From Dichetophora obliterata (Eukaryota; Arthropoda; Insecta; Diptera; Sciomyzidae), in contig OY986435.1 of the NCBI GenBank assembly GCA_963920525.1, positions 172,151,827-172,215,826 of the forward strand: DNA of 64,000 nt. Direction: 5' to 3'. The translations under genes were made by a program, and so were the position numbers. Within the stretch, counting starts at the first letter, position 1, and each line of letters begins with the position of its first letter. Shown one piece after another: positions 11,221 to 21,883 of the stretch. The notes beneath the pieces are model-generated. The model was not told the origin of the DNA. It saw only the letters and a program-made list of their open reading frames with translations, and did no database searches.

Positions 11221-11355
11221 CTTGAGTGTCTCCTTAATGCTCTGTTAACTATTTGCCCAACGTCTAATACTAGCGAACGCGTTTTTTCTGTGTCAACTAT
11301 TATTAAAAATAAAGTTAAATTGATTTTTTATATCAAATATTTAATATCTAATTGA
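11221..11355 (+). pseudogene. hAT transposase C-terminal dimerisation motif
   Basis: The open frame reads LECLLNALLTICPTSNTSERVFS, here cut at the conserved serine, followed by VSTIIKNKVKL. The NTSERVFS core matches the hAT family C-terminal dimerisation region (consensus SxxSERxFS). The frame ends at a TGA soon after. Upstream catalytic parts (RNase H-like fold) are not readable, so no active transposase is encoded. Confidence 0.75.
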
Positions 11356-12229
11356 AAAATACCATACTTATACTTGCTAATATTTTGAGTTAAGATAGAT
11401 ACACGTTAAATTACTTACAAACGGTTTTTCTTTTATTTTGGATTAATTTTAAAAAGCTGTCATTTTCACTATTGTAAATTTTTTCAATAACATGGAAATA
11501 ACAGAAGTAAATGCAGTTTACTAATGTTTTTTTAAATTGCAAAAATTATTACATTATTATAATTATAAATAATAAATTATTATTATATTTACTTGTCATT
11601 GAAATCCATTTGTGAAAAAAAAGACCGAAATATATCATAGACAGATACACCCAAAACCTCAAGATAAATTCCGAAAAAATATGTTAGCTTTTAATATTGC
11701 TAACTTGGCAACTCTGAGCAGAAGCAATAATTTTTTCCCGCTGGTAAGACTTTGTGTGTTCCAAATAAAAGAAGTATACTTTAATAAAACTGCTTGCTTT
11801 TTTAAAGTTCAAACCTTAGCTGGGAAATTTCGATCACGACTAGTAATCAATTACATTATATTTAAAAAATAGTTTTAATGATAAAACAATTCTTATGCAA
11901 AAAAAATTCTATTAGTAATTGATTAAGATTACAAATAACCAAAAAATAATCACGATTACTTTAGATTATGCCAAATAATAAAAAAAAAATAAAAGTACGC
12001 AATAAAAAAATCGAAGTACTTTTAAATAGGACTGTCATCTACATCGTTAGAAGAAATTAAGAGGTTATGTAATGAGTTAATTTACCACTGGGATGACGCT
12101 AACCCTGTCGAATTGTTTTTGTTTTATTGCATCATTATTCTCTATTCATAGCATTGAGAATCAGGAAGAGTTACACAGTGGTGTGAACGCGGAATCAAAT
12201 AGTTTTATCGTGACAATTTTGTTATAACC

Positions 12230-12480
12230 CTTAAGCCTTTAAGGTGATATTAAAATTAAAACACTTGGCTGCGAACCTGCTTAAAAGAAACCATGAGGGT
12301 AAATAAATGCTAATATTATTTTTGACAGAGCAGAGTGATAGCTTAAATTAAAAAATTTAATTCCTTATGAATTGAAATTGTATTTTGCTTACAATCTTAA
12401 AGTTAATATTAACATTTAAAATAATTGGCTGCGAACCTATCTTAAACGAACAAAAGAATAAATAAATTCGTATACTTTTT
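12230..12480 (+). repeat. imperfect direct repeat inside the hAT
   Basis: Two related segments about 170 bp apart share TTGGCTGCGAACCT followed by a CTTAAA-like core and AATAAAT (near 12267 and 12430). They suggest an old tandem duplication. No coding content. Confidence 0.45.
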
Positions 12481-14648
12481 TTAAAGAGCTGTTTTACAAT
12501 ATCTATAACAAAAGAATGTAGCGTTCATAGTTTTTGAGTTACATGGAAAGTAGGCGCGGTTTGGAGCGGGTTTGTTTGTTTTCAAATTATAACTCACACG
12601 CATAATTTTATTGGTCAATGACGAATCCTTCTATTTTATTCCTACATGAATACGGGATGGAACCACTGTGCGGTGTAATTCCATGAAAGTTCAGCAATCA
12701 TCTTATTTGTGTTCGTTCGCACTAATATAGTAAATTCACAAGGGGCCGCACTCGGATCTTGCTGAACAGGAAGGGCCGAGCGCTAAAGTATATATAAACT
12801 CTTTCAGTGAATTTGTCCAATATATTGGACACGACAGAAAGTAATTTTTAATATTATCTTGCAACGGTTTTTTTTAATTAATTTGGTTCTATAAAAAACA
12901 ATGTACCAACATGACAAAAATAAATTTGGAGAGATATTTGACATTAAAGTCAGTTGGATTGGGTTTTTGTCCTATTTTGTAAGAAAAACCAACCGTACAG
13001 AAATCATATTAATGTTTTTCTTACTTTTTATGACAATAAAATGATAATAAAATTAAGAGGATTTTTTAAATTTTAAAATGATTTTAAAATGATAATAAAA
13101 TTAAGAGTAAGTAGCGCAGGTAAAAATCAAAGGTATGTTTCTTCATCTTTTTTAGAACCGTTATGACAGGAGTATTATCCTAAAAAATACTATTTCGGCT
13201 TAGCCTAGCCATTGAAAGGACTTAAGAGACGTTGAAGTGAAATCGTTGCAGTGTCAGTCAGATATCTTTAAACCATTTAGATGTTCTCTTTTCTAATATT
13301 AATTATAAATACCTAAGTTCTTTCTATAAAGATTGTTTTGCATTACAAAAATAGTGATGAATATGGTGAGTTTTAATTATCGATTTATGTAAAAATTTCA
13401 AGTCATTTAAATAAATTTGGAGACTTTTTAAGAGAAAAAAACTTGTTATAAATTTTAATTGTTTCAGCGCAATTTTTTTTTTTGTTTTAAATGGAAACTT
13501 TTCTTTAAAAAAAAGAAATAAATTCCAAAACAAAGAAATAGTTTATTCCTTCAAAGAAAATTTCTTTCTTTCTGAAAGAATAATTTCCATTTGCAAAAAA
13601 AAATTTGAAAAAATAAATTTCTTTGATTGTATTCTGAGTGTGTAATTCATTTTTAAAATCAATATAAAAAATAAAACAAATAAAATTTTACTTTTGAATC
13701 CAAATTCTTAATTTTTTGAAATAAATGCTAAATAGATGCAATAAATTGATATTGTTTAAAGAAATAATTTCCTTAAAACTAACGAAATTTCAGATTTAAA
13801 AACAAATACCTGTGTTTTTTATTTCAAAGTTGAACTTTTTTCTGAGTTTGTTTAAAATGGAATAACTAGATACACAAACAAAACTTTATGTAAAAAAGTA
13901 GTTTCATTTCCGTCAGAAGCCATATATGGCTGTTCGAAGGAATGCGTGATTTCATGACCTTAACATGTTAAATTGAAACACAATTCCATAAACATTAAAC
14001 AGTAGTCTTATATTCTATAAAAAAATTATATTATATAAGTGAACTTACTTACATGTAACAAAGAAAAATTAATATTTTATTTTCTGAATTCTCCAGCCAT
14101 AACGTGATAACACGCACTAATAAAATAAACTGAGATTTTCTTAGCAGCTGTGTTAAAAAAAGAGTCGTGTCGACAGACAGACAAACAGACGGAAACGGCT
14201 AAATCGGCCCAGTTAGTGATGCTGATCAAGAATATATAATATACTTTTCTAAACCAGACACGCTTTTGTATGGGCGTTAGAAAGAATATAAAAATAAATA
14301 AACTGAATAGCTAAAAAAATGCTTTGATTATTCATACTAAAACAAGAGCGCCCTGCAAATGTATGCTACCTACAAAACTGGATGCGTCCTTGACACGCAG
14401 CATGTGCTTGAACAAAGATAAAATGTTTTTCTCTCTGCTTTCTCAGTCTCTCAAACAACGCTTCTCAGAAGGTTCTTTAGTGTAGCTTATACTACGGAAC
14501 AATGATGTTTATGTTCAAGTATGCAACTTGAACGCAACCGAATAATGGCCTTGGTAATGAATGCTACACAACATAAACGTTCAGTTCTCTCAAATGAACG
14601 CTTTACTACCTTAACGAACGAAACGTTAGAGTTTATTTTCGTTCCCTG

Positions 14649-14656
14649 GCTTCAAC
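14649..14656. repeat. 8-bp target duplication, right copy (hAT)
   Basis: GCTTCAAC, identical to 10336-10343, directly after the right hAT terminal repeat. Confidence 0.9.
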
Positions 14657-15067
14657 AGAAGGAGAAATCTGATCAGCTGACGCAGCGACCTTAGTTGGTG
14701 CGATATTATCAGTCATTTGATCAGTATTGACAGCTCCAGTTGATTGATCTTCAAGCTGTATGTTCACATTAGGGAATACAGTTACAGTAGAAGGTAGAAC
14801 AGTATCATTATTGGGCGATGACATGGCTATATCAGTAGTTTTAGCTGAACTACCAAGATTTTTGTTTGAACGATTACGTTTTGGAGAATTGTAAGCTTCA
14901 TCCATAATTTTAAACTTTTTAAACAAATCTTCGTATTCACTCAGTCTATCTTGTGCTACCTTTAGATCCTTAGCCACCTCCAAAAAACCTTTCCGAGATT
15001 GTCTAATAAGTTTAAAGATCTCAACGTTTGTAAACCTGCAATCTTCACATGACCAACAAAGTCCCAT
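14649..15067 (-). pseudogene. Jockey-like ORF1, 5' part with PHD-like end
   Basis: Starts with ATG complementary to 15065-15067 and reads MGLCWSCEDCRFTNVEIFKL, the C-terminal half of a PHD-like zinc finger found near the N-terminus of ORF1 in such elements. A helical stretch follows (SRKGFLEVAKDLKVAQDRLS). After residue SPSVEA the frame runs into the hAT terminal repeat. Without the hAT and one 8-bp duplication the frame continues into the fragment at 10343. The first half of the zinc finger is missing because the foldback element abuts at 15080. Confidence 0.7.
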
Positions 15068-15079
15068 GTTTGGATAAAT

Positions 15080-15982
15080 AATACTAGTCTACAAATTTTG
15101 GATCCGGTAAACCGATTATCATTTCTAGATGTACTTTCAATACTCGTTCCAAATTTGTACTCAGTTTTCTTCCATATCGTAAAATTTTCAAGATACAGGG
15201 TGTTTTACGTTTTTGGCACGTGTTTAGTATTATTTATATAGAATCTAAACTACTAACCATAAAATAGAAAATAATATTTTCTTTTTGTTGATATTTCGTT
15301 GGGTAATCTTAAAATTTTAGCTCCGCTACAGCACATAACACGAAATGGTAACCATAAAATAGAAAATAATGTTTTCGTTAGAAGTTTAGTAGAATAGAAA
15401 AGAATATTTGCTATTTTAGAAGAAATATCAACTTTTCCATAAATTTATCAACCATTTTAATGTTATGTGCTGTGGCGGAGCTAAAATTTTAAGATACCCA
15501 ACGAAATATCAACAAATTTTGTCATTTTTATTTTAGCAATAATTTTTGGACGATTTTAGCAGGGCTGTTATCATTCAAAGTTAGAATTAAGAAAAAACCT
15601 GTTGATTAAGAGTATTTTTACATGAAAAAAAGACATTTTAAATTTGGACGATTACAGCTCCGCTAAAACAAAAGATGCAAAATTTTGCTGATATTTCGTT
15701 TGATAATCTCAAAATTTTAGTTCTGCTACAGCACATGACACGATAGTGGTTGATGTATTGATGGAAAATTTGATAATTTTTCTAAAATACAAAATATTAT
15801 TTTTTTATTTTACGATGAGTAGTTTAGATTCTAGATAAATAATACTAAACACGTGCCAAAAACGTAAAAAACCCTGTATCTGGAAAATTTTACAATACAA
15901 GAGGAAGGTTTCGAACCAGCGATGAAACTACATATAGGAACGATAATGGGTTTACCGTATCTGAAATTTGTAGACAAGTATT
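15080..15982. mobile_element. foldback-type element, 903 bp
   Basis: The arms at about 15080-15260 and 15825-15982 are inverted copies of each other over roughly 155-180 bp with scattered mismatches (for example GGCACGTGTTTAGTATTATT on the plus strand against its complement near 15850). Inside, a segment containing GATATTTCGTT, AAAATTTTAG and GCTACAGCACAT occurs three times: plus near 15288, minus near 15470-15520 and plus near 15690. There is no ORF. The ends read AATACTWGTCTACAAATTT. No clear target duplication was found. Confidence 0.8.
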
Positions 15983-16002
15983 GTTTATACAAACATGTGT
16001 GA

Positions 16003-16037
16003 ATATAAAAGTACTGCTATTATTTTGACTACAGCTG
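16003..16037 (-). repeat. Tc1-like terminal inverted repeat (right)
   Basis: On the minus strand it reads CAGCTGTAGTCAAAATAATA and onward, matching the repeat at 6362. TA follows at 16038-16039. Confidence 0.7.
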
Positions 16038-16039
16038 TA

Positions 16040-16635
16040 AATGGCGTTAAGCTCTTGGTTGAACGTTTTTCTTCCTGATCAGTTCAGACATAGTTACAAA
16101 TGTCATTTTGCGGATGCGAATCGATAAAAAGTCTTTCATGGGGATGCAGATACGGAATGCGGATATTTTTAAATGGTATAAGAGGAAAAAAGTAAATGAA
16201 CTGAAGATATCAACTTAATAGAATAACTTTATTTTTTATAATTACCATTTCATGAAAGAATAAATTCGTAAAACAAAATATCTGTTAAAGTTGAAAACAA
16301 TATTCATATTCATAAATATAAAAAATAAAATTAAATCATAGAAAATGGAATGAAACTTCTCCGTCAATTACTAAAATAAGGATGTGATGTTGTGAATGTG
16401 AATATTAAAAAAAACCAAAAGATTCGGATGCGGATGTCAAATTATTACGGTTGCGAAATAATTTTGTGTAATTTTTTTAATTATAACTTTTTGTAACGTT
16501 GAAAAGTGTAAGAATAACGGACCAAAACTCTTTTTGTCTTGGATGTTTATTTGTCTTGACGGTTTAATAACAGTAAACAGAAGCGGTTTAATAACAATTT
16601 TTGCAGTTCATGTACTGCAAAACTTTTTAGCTAAC
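16040..16635. other. AT-rich stretch, no gene seen
   Basis: Contains a few GCGGATGCGGAT-like words near 16114 and 16429 but no ORF, RNA or repeat structure I can support. Confidence 0.5.
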
Positions 16636-16639
16636 AAAT

Positions 16640-17351
16640 GGTTACGTATGCAGCACTTGCATGGTGGCCCAACAGCGCACAACAGCTAATCAACTGACAA
16701 AGCTGCAAAGAATGGCGTGCATTAGTATCACTGGGGCAATGAGAACGTGCCCATCTGAAACTCTGAATGTAATAATAGGGCTACCTCCTTTAACGATCAT
16801 TATCGAAAAAGAGGCAGTTCTAAGTGCACTAAGAATGGAGGAAATCTGTGATTACAAGGCAGGTAATTTTACTGGTCACATGAAGATACTAAAAACCTTC
16901 GAAAATGACCTCTTTTTAAAAATCCCCGACAGGATGCTGCCGAAGGTAAGCTTCACAAAACGCTACAAGGTCGTTATACCTAATAGGCAACTATGGAGGA
17001 ATGATAGCTTCACAGTTGATCCTGGCTCACATATATGGTACACTAATGGGTCAAAATTCGAAAATGGAGTAACGGGAGCGGGGATATATGGTCCCAAGTT
17101 CCAGAGAGCTCTTCCAATGGGATACACGCCGATAATTTTCCAGGCGGAGGTATATGCCACTGAAGTTTGTGTCAGAGAATGTCTCCGAGCTATTAAATAC
17201 GCTGGGACAAAGCAACAAAATAGAATTATGGTGGGTTCCAGGTCACGAAGGATTCGAGGGCAACGAAAGGGCGGACTGCCTGGCCAAAAGGGCTTCGGCA
17301 AAGATTGCGATTTTTTGTTCAGGTAGGGTTACGATAGTGCGGCTGCCATGA
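16640..17351 (+). pseudogene. RT C-terminus and RNase H of non-LTR element
   Basis: Readable pieces are TYAALAWWP, then after a frameshift NQLTKLQRMACISITGAM, SETLNVIIGLPPLTI, then RNase H: HIWYTNGSKFENGVTGAGIY (first Asp replaced by Asn: YTNGS for the usual YTDGS) and IIFQAEVYATEVC (Glu). A second frame continues IELWWVPGHEGFEGNERADCL, here cut at Leu, with the C-terminal His/Asp-type motifs of RNase H. The missing first Asp and two frameshifts show it is dead. Confidence 0.8.
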
Positions 17352-18172
17352 ATGGTACACTACAAGGAGCACAATCCTATGTAGCGGAAGAATGTGATCT
17401 TGCCATCTAAGTTCATTGCGAGTCCCATTTACTAAAACTATCTTTATCAAACTCATGCGATATAAGCTGTATTTGAAACGATTTTAGGGACCTTAAATAT
17501 AATATTGATCAATTGTTCTATACTCCCAAACGACAGCTTACACTGACACAATGTGTTAAAGGACATACATATGTTCTTGCCCCATTGAAAAAAAAAATAT
17601 TAAAAAATGTCTTCCAACATAATTCATATGTTGGAACATAGGTTTGAAGGCATAAATTCAATAATACTTATCAAGAGCTACAGGATACTGTTATCAGTGG
17701 CATGGATATGGGAGATACGCGGGTCTGGACCCCTCACAGAGCTATGGAAATATTTCCAAATATCTTGCGATATTGTGAATTGATTCTATTAAGATAAGCC
17801 CGAAACCAAGTGTATAAGTATTGCCAAAAAGTCTTCTTTTTCTCAAGAAAGTTATATAAAAACTTGATTTAGTTCAGTGATTAATTTTTCTAAATTGGTT
17901 AACAATTACGAGAGATATAGTGACATGTTGCCTAGATTAAATTAGCCCAGCGCTGGCTCAAAAACGTTTTCTTCACTTAAACAACTGGTTTTTCAAAGCC
18001 CTCGAAGATCTCTAGGAAATATCGGTATACCGTATCCTAAGCTTTGTGAACAGCTCAAGCTGGTTTAAATAGAGAATGGGAATCAACCCTGAGGTGCCAC
18101 AATAGGCCTCATTGGCCTAAGTGTGCCTAAATTGCGGCAGCCACTTTGACCTAACCTAACCTAACCTAGATT
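16640..18172 (+). mobile_element. 5'-truncated RNase H-bearing non-LTR element
   Basis: Begins inside the RT C-terminus, passes through RNase H, and ends in a region with GGCCTCATTGGCCTAAGTGTG followed by CCTAACCTAACCTAACCTAG (about 18150-18172). The same 3' region occurs inverted at 38405-38470, which marks a shared 3' end and an element family. The presence of RNase H places it in the I/R1/LOA-like group rather than Jockey or RTE. The stretch 17410-18090 is decayed, with no readable frame. Confidence 0.75.
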
Positions 18173-19126
18173 AAATTCAACAAAACCATAATTTTTGTAA
18201 ATTCCTACCGTTTTTTAACGTTCCAACATAGTAAGGATGCGAAACATGACACTTGGGGTCACAAAACAGTCATGTAATCTTTATTCAAAAGTTAACTTTT
18301 TTAAAGATATTACATTTCTTACAGACCCCCCCCCCAATCAAAAGCTATCTACGCTACTGGCTGATATTGAAGCTTTAAACATCGCAACCGAATTTCGCAG
18401 TATCGTCTCTCACATTTCAACTTTTTACAACAATAAAAACTTGTGATTTTGAAATTGCTTTGATCAAATATTAGGAAAAACTCTTGCAAAACGCTTTATC
18501 CATTTATTGGGATCTTGAGCGAGTTCTAAAAGTTTATCGATCGGCTCGAAAATTTATAGATTTTTAAGTTTTATATCAAATCGAATATTCTTAGCCTATG
18601 GCGTTAACAATTTGAGCAAACATTTAATATACATATAAATAATACCTTATTTGATATTTGAGAATACCATATATAAAAACTATTGACATTTGTTTTTAAT
18701 CCAAACCCCCCCCCCCCTTGGGATAATCCTGGCTACGGGTCTGATTCGTTGGCATAAGTGTATTGTTTTAGAAGGGCCTACAATGAAGTCGATACAATAA
18801 ATTTTTACGATAAATAGTTCTGGGTAATTTTTTTGACAGAATGTATATGAATATTTGTTTATAAATATTAAAAAAGAATAATAAGAAAAAAAAATCGAAG
18901 GGCGGGCATGTTAATTAGAATTTTTTAGCAAAATTATTGCTCTATTTTATAAAATTCTTACCCAGGGACAAAATTCCCAAACCGTTTTTGGAATATAATG
19001 AACGAACAATTTTCGACCATAACAATCAAATCGATTTTGGGAACTACTACCACACCTGCAATATGACAAGGACTCCTACAGCTATGTTTTAATATATTTG
19101 TAGATACAAATATTTTATTCTTTATA
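18173..19126. other. AT-rich stretch with two poly-C tracts
   Basis: Runs of about 11-14 C occur near 18325 and 18705. Each is followed within about 15-40 bases by a similar CTAC...GCTACKGG-like phrase. No gene. The tracts may mark the ends of a small decayed element, but this is weak. Confidence 0.35.
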
Positions 19127-19249
19127 AAGGGTGGTTAAATTTTAAGGGCCGATGTTGATTTTGAATAAAACACAAATTATTTAGGAAATTATTTTCATTT
19201 CTTTTTATTATGATAATATTGGTATGGTTGAATTATATATGGAACATTA

Positions 19250-20295
19250 TGTATGGAACAAAATATCGGCCAAATGGCCGAGACCTCGGCGGCACACCTT
19301 CATCCGATGGTCCAAATTTTTCGACGACGCCGAGGCATAATTAAGGTTCTATGCCGTTAATGTGCCGCATTATCTCATCCTTTAGCTCTTGAATTGTTGC
19401 TGGCTTATCGAAGTACACCTTTTCTTTCAAAAAACCCCAAAGAAAGAAGTCCAACGGTGTCAAATCACATGATCTTGTCGGCAAATTGACATCGCCACCA
19501 CGTGAGATAACACGACCATTGAATTTGTCGCGCAAAAGAGCCATTGTTTCGTTAGCTGTGTGGCAAGTGGCACCGTCCTGTTGAAACCACATATCGGCCT
19601 TATCCATATCTTCCAATTCGGGCCATAAAAAGTCATTTTGGAAAAAATACGGGCCGATGATGCCGCCAGCCCATAAACCGCACCAAATAGTCACTCTTTG
19701 TGGGTGCATTGGTTTTTCGACAATCACTCTTGGATTATCATTCGCCCAAATACAGCAATTCTGCTTATTGACGAATCCACTGAGGTAAAAATGTGCCTCA
19801 TCACTGAAGATGATTTTCTTCGAAAATTTATCATCCACTGTTGTCATTTTTTGCCACCATTCTGACCATTGGCGACGCTTGAAATGGTCAAGAGGCTTAA
19901 GTTCTTGAGACAATTGCACCTTGTAAGCGTGTAAATGCAAGTCTTTATGCATAATGTTCATGAACGACGATCTGAGGTAGACGTCTCTTGGGCATTGTTG
20001 GGCTCTTGGACGATTGTTGGGCACGACGACGAGTTGAGGTGGACGGCTCTTCAGCCACACTATCGCGAACAGCAGCAATATTTTCTGCAGTACGAGCATG
20101 CACTGGTGTTTTCACATCTCCTACAGACCCGGTTTGCTCAAATTTTTGCACGATTTTTCCGATTGTACGCACATTTGGACGATTAAATGTACCGAAAAAA
20201 TCACGAAGTGCACGATATGCATTTTGATTTGAACATCCATTTTCATAATAAGCCTTAATAACTTTTACGCGTTGCTCGATTGTATACCTTTCCAT
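19250..20295 (-). pseudogene. mariner-family transposase (DD36D by my count), broken
   Basis: Starts at ATG complementary to 20293-20295 (MERYTIEQRVKVIKAYYENG), with an HTH N-terminus and TAENIAAVRDSVAEEPSTST. A frameshift near 19945-20040 moves the frame. The second part has HKDLHLHAYKVQLSQELKPL, the catalytic FSDEAHFYLSGFVNKQN (first Asp), FQQDGATCHTANET (second Asp) and TRSCDLTPLDFFLWG (third Asp, 36 residues after the second). About 20 residues seem to be missing before DFLWPELEDMDK. A TAA stop interrupts the C-terminus at GIEP. It is clearly inactive. Confidence 0.85.
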
Positions 20296-20555
20296 GGTTC
20301 CAATTGAATTAGTCTGAAATTGACAAAGAAGTAAAATATAAGGAAATGGTGTTGCTTACACATACACATACACTGTCGCACCATTCGTAAATTGTGCGAG
20401 CGAGAAAGAGTGTGTTTTTTGACATTTTTGAGAACCCTGGCATCTGATTGGAAGACTCCTCAGCAAAATAGTTGAAAATAATTTAATTTTAAGCATTTTT
20501 CACTGCTTAAAAAGCAACAAAATTAAAGAAAAAAACCCACTAAAACAAATGCAAT

Positions 20556-20623
20556 ATGAGTTGTGCGGTTAAGAATTGTAATAGTTCCCGAAAACTTAAA
20601 AACAATGCGCATTCGTTCCACAG
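20556..20623 (+). pseudogene. THAP-type zinc finger exon
   Basis: A short ATG frame reads MSCAVKNCNSSRKLKNNAHS then FHR and stops at a good 5' splice site (CACAG followed by GTAAAT at 20624). This is the N-terminal part of a THAP domain (C2CH, first two Cys at residues 3 and 8, then SFHR). THAP domains bind DNA in P-element transposases and related host proteins. No further exon with the rest of the C2CH signature or a transposase was recognised, so it is likely a stranded first exon of a P-like transposon or a gene fragment. Confidence 0.55.
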
Positions 20624-21060
20624 GTAAATATGTCCATACGGTTTAAATTCTTTTAACAAAAGTGCTTTATTTAGTTTCTAACGATATTTTTTTAACTTAT
20701 TTGTGTTAGAAATGTATATATTTCTTATTAAAAATGGTTTAAAAATGCAATTCAGACCCCGTTGATTTTCCGCCAGTTTGATCAAACCACATCTGTCAAA
20801 ACACAAACACTGCTTCAGGGGCGCAGTCATTTTTCGCAGTTGAATACATGTTTGGGGCGCTCTTGTTTTCAGCATAGTGAATAAGATTTAGTACCTGTTT
20901 ATTAAATTTTTCTGATTTTTACACAACAACTAGGCAGAAACACCCAAAAAATAAGGATTTTAAAAAATTAACCTAATTTAATTTGTAATTAAAGTTGAAG
21001 TTTGGAATTTATAGGCCTTAGAAAACAGAAAAATTACCTAAAAATCTTGCAGTTTTTCTA

Positions 21061-21504
21061 GTTTTTCAACAAAACTAAGCTTTATGGGTATTAAAACAAA
21101 GGTAATGTGCGTATCTATTCAACGAGTTGTCAAATTTAGAATTCCATAAAAATTCATTAAGATATAATTTTTTGTAATTTTAATTTGTCTGAAAGACTAG
21201 TGGTTTCTCTTTTACGAAAGCAATACATTAAAAAGAGAATTCTTAAAAAGATAACTACATTCAGAACTGCTGTAGACAGAGAAGCCTGTGTGGTACTTAC
21301 TGAGGTTTGTAAACCCTAAGCAGCATCCGAAGGCTTCCTTTTGATACATTTATTTTTTTTATTAAATTTGGAAAAACCTCGCGATTTTAAGTAAAAAAAG
21401 GGTTGTATCTTAAATGCATGTATTTTTATGTATGATATCTTGTTGAATAGATACTTGTATCATCTCTCTTTTGATACCCATAAAGTTTAGTTTTGTTGGA
21501 AAAC
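21061..21504. repeat. hairpin element (MITE-like), about 444 bp
   Basis: The arms at 21061-21127 and 21440-21504 are inverted copies. Shared words are CAACAAAACTAARCTTTATG and GTATCTATTCAAC. The interior is AT-rich without an ORF. It lies within the insertion that enlarges the surrounding mariner. Confidence 0.65.
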
Positions 21505-21883
21505 TTAAAAAATCAGCTAAATTTTTAGTCCACTTTTTCCAACGTTGGATAACTTCTAAGCCAATTGCGAGCGATCAAAAATTTTTTAAATAATTAGAGT
21601 TGTTGCTATTCTTGAAATGTTTCTAAAATTTTAATGCATATGAACAAACTTTAACAGTTTGGGCCTTCTTTTACGATACAACCGAATACGGGCCTTTGTG
21701 ATTGTTTCTGTATTTGTGTGAACCAACACCAATATAGAAAATACCACACTTTTCTGCTATTACACCACTTCCTTATATTTTACTTCTTTGGAAATTGAGC
21801 AATTTTAAATGAAATGCAGAAAAAAACTTGACGTTTAGGTGTGGTTCACATTCAATATCGGCCCTTAAAACTTAACCACCCTT

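Larger units (their letters stand above)
10344..14648 (+). mobile_element. hAT transposon, 4305 bp, inserted in Jockey-like ORF1
   Basis: The ends are perfect 18-bp inverted repeats CAGGGAACGAAAATAAAC (10344-10361 and the complement of 14631-14648), flanked by identical 8-bp duplications. Subterminal regions carry many GAACG/CGTTC words, as hAT ends often do. Only the transposase C-terminal motif survives (11221-11355, plus strand). It sits about 900 bp from the left end, too close for a full transposase, so the element is internally deleted or rearranged, and the 3.3 kb to its right is of unknown origin. A TATA-like TATATAAACTC at about 12791 might be a promoter remnant. No other gene was seen in the interior. 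Confidence 0.9.
7030..15079 (-). mobile_element. Jockey-like non-LTR retrotransposon, split by a hAT
   Basis: On the minus strand the order is ORF1 (15067-14649 continuing at 10343-9881), endonuclease (about 9895-9370), then reverse transcriptase (about 8700-7040). There is no RNase H, as in Jockey/CR1-type elements. The element is decayed, with many frameshifts and stops. ORF1 is interrupted by the hAT at 10344-14648. The 5' side is cut by the foldback element at 15080. The 3' boundary is approximate because no clear poly-A tail was seen. Confidence 0.8.
6362..16037. mobile_element. possible Tc1-like element filled by nested insertions
   Basis: The left end reads CAGGTGCAGTCAAAATAATA (6362-6381) and is preceded by TA (6360-6361). 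The right end, read on the minus strand from 16037, is CAGCTGTAGTCAAAATAATA and is followed on the plus strand by TA (16038-16039). Similarity between the ends continues for about 35 bp. Inverted ends with TA duplications are the Tc1/mariner signature. The interior is occupied by a Jockey-like element, a hAT and a foldback element. About 650 bp (6387-7030) could be original interior, but no transposase could be read there. The alternative is two separate copies that happen to face each other. Confidence 0.4.
19127..21883 (-). mobile_element. mariner-family element with foreign DNA inside
   Basis: Terminal inverted repeats of about 32 bp with two mismatches (AAGGGTGGTTAARTTTTAAG, continuing GGCCGATRTTGA) lie at 19127 and at 21883 on the minus strand. 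TA flanks both outer sides (19125-19126, 21884-21885). A single mariner would be about 1.3 kb, but this unit is 2757 bp. The transposase (minus) occupies 19250-20295. DNA between about 20300 and 21730 appears to be an insertion that carries a THAP-like exon and a hairpin. Confidence 0.8.

Noticed and set aside
12780..12830. TATA box with initiator as a host promoter
   Set aside because: TATATAAACTC is present, but it lies within the decayed hAT with no gene downstream; mentioned only as a possible remnant.
16963..17301. 112-codon open frame (-)
   Set aside because: Antisense shadow of the RNase H relic on the plus strand.
18320..18720. Poly-C tracts as a regulatory element
   Set aside because: Two C runs alone give no support for function; possibly slippage or an assembly artefact.
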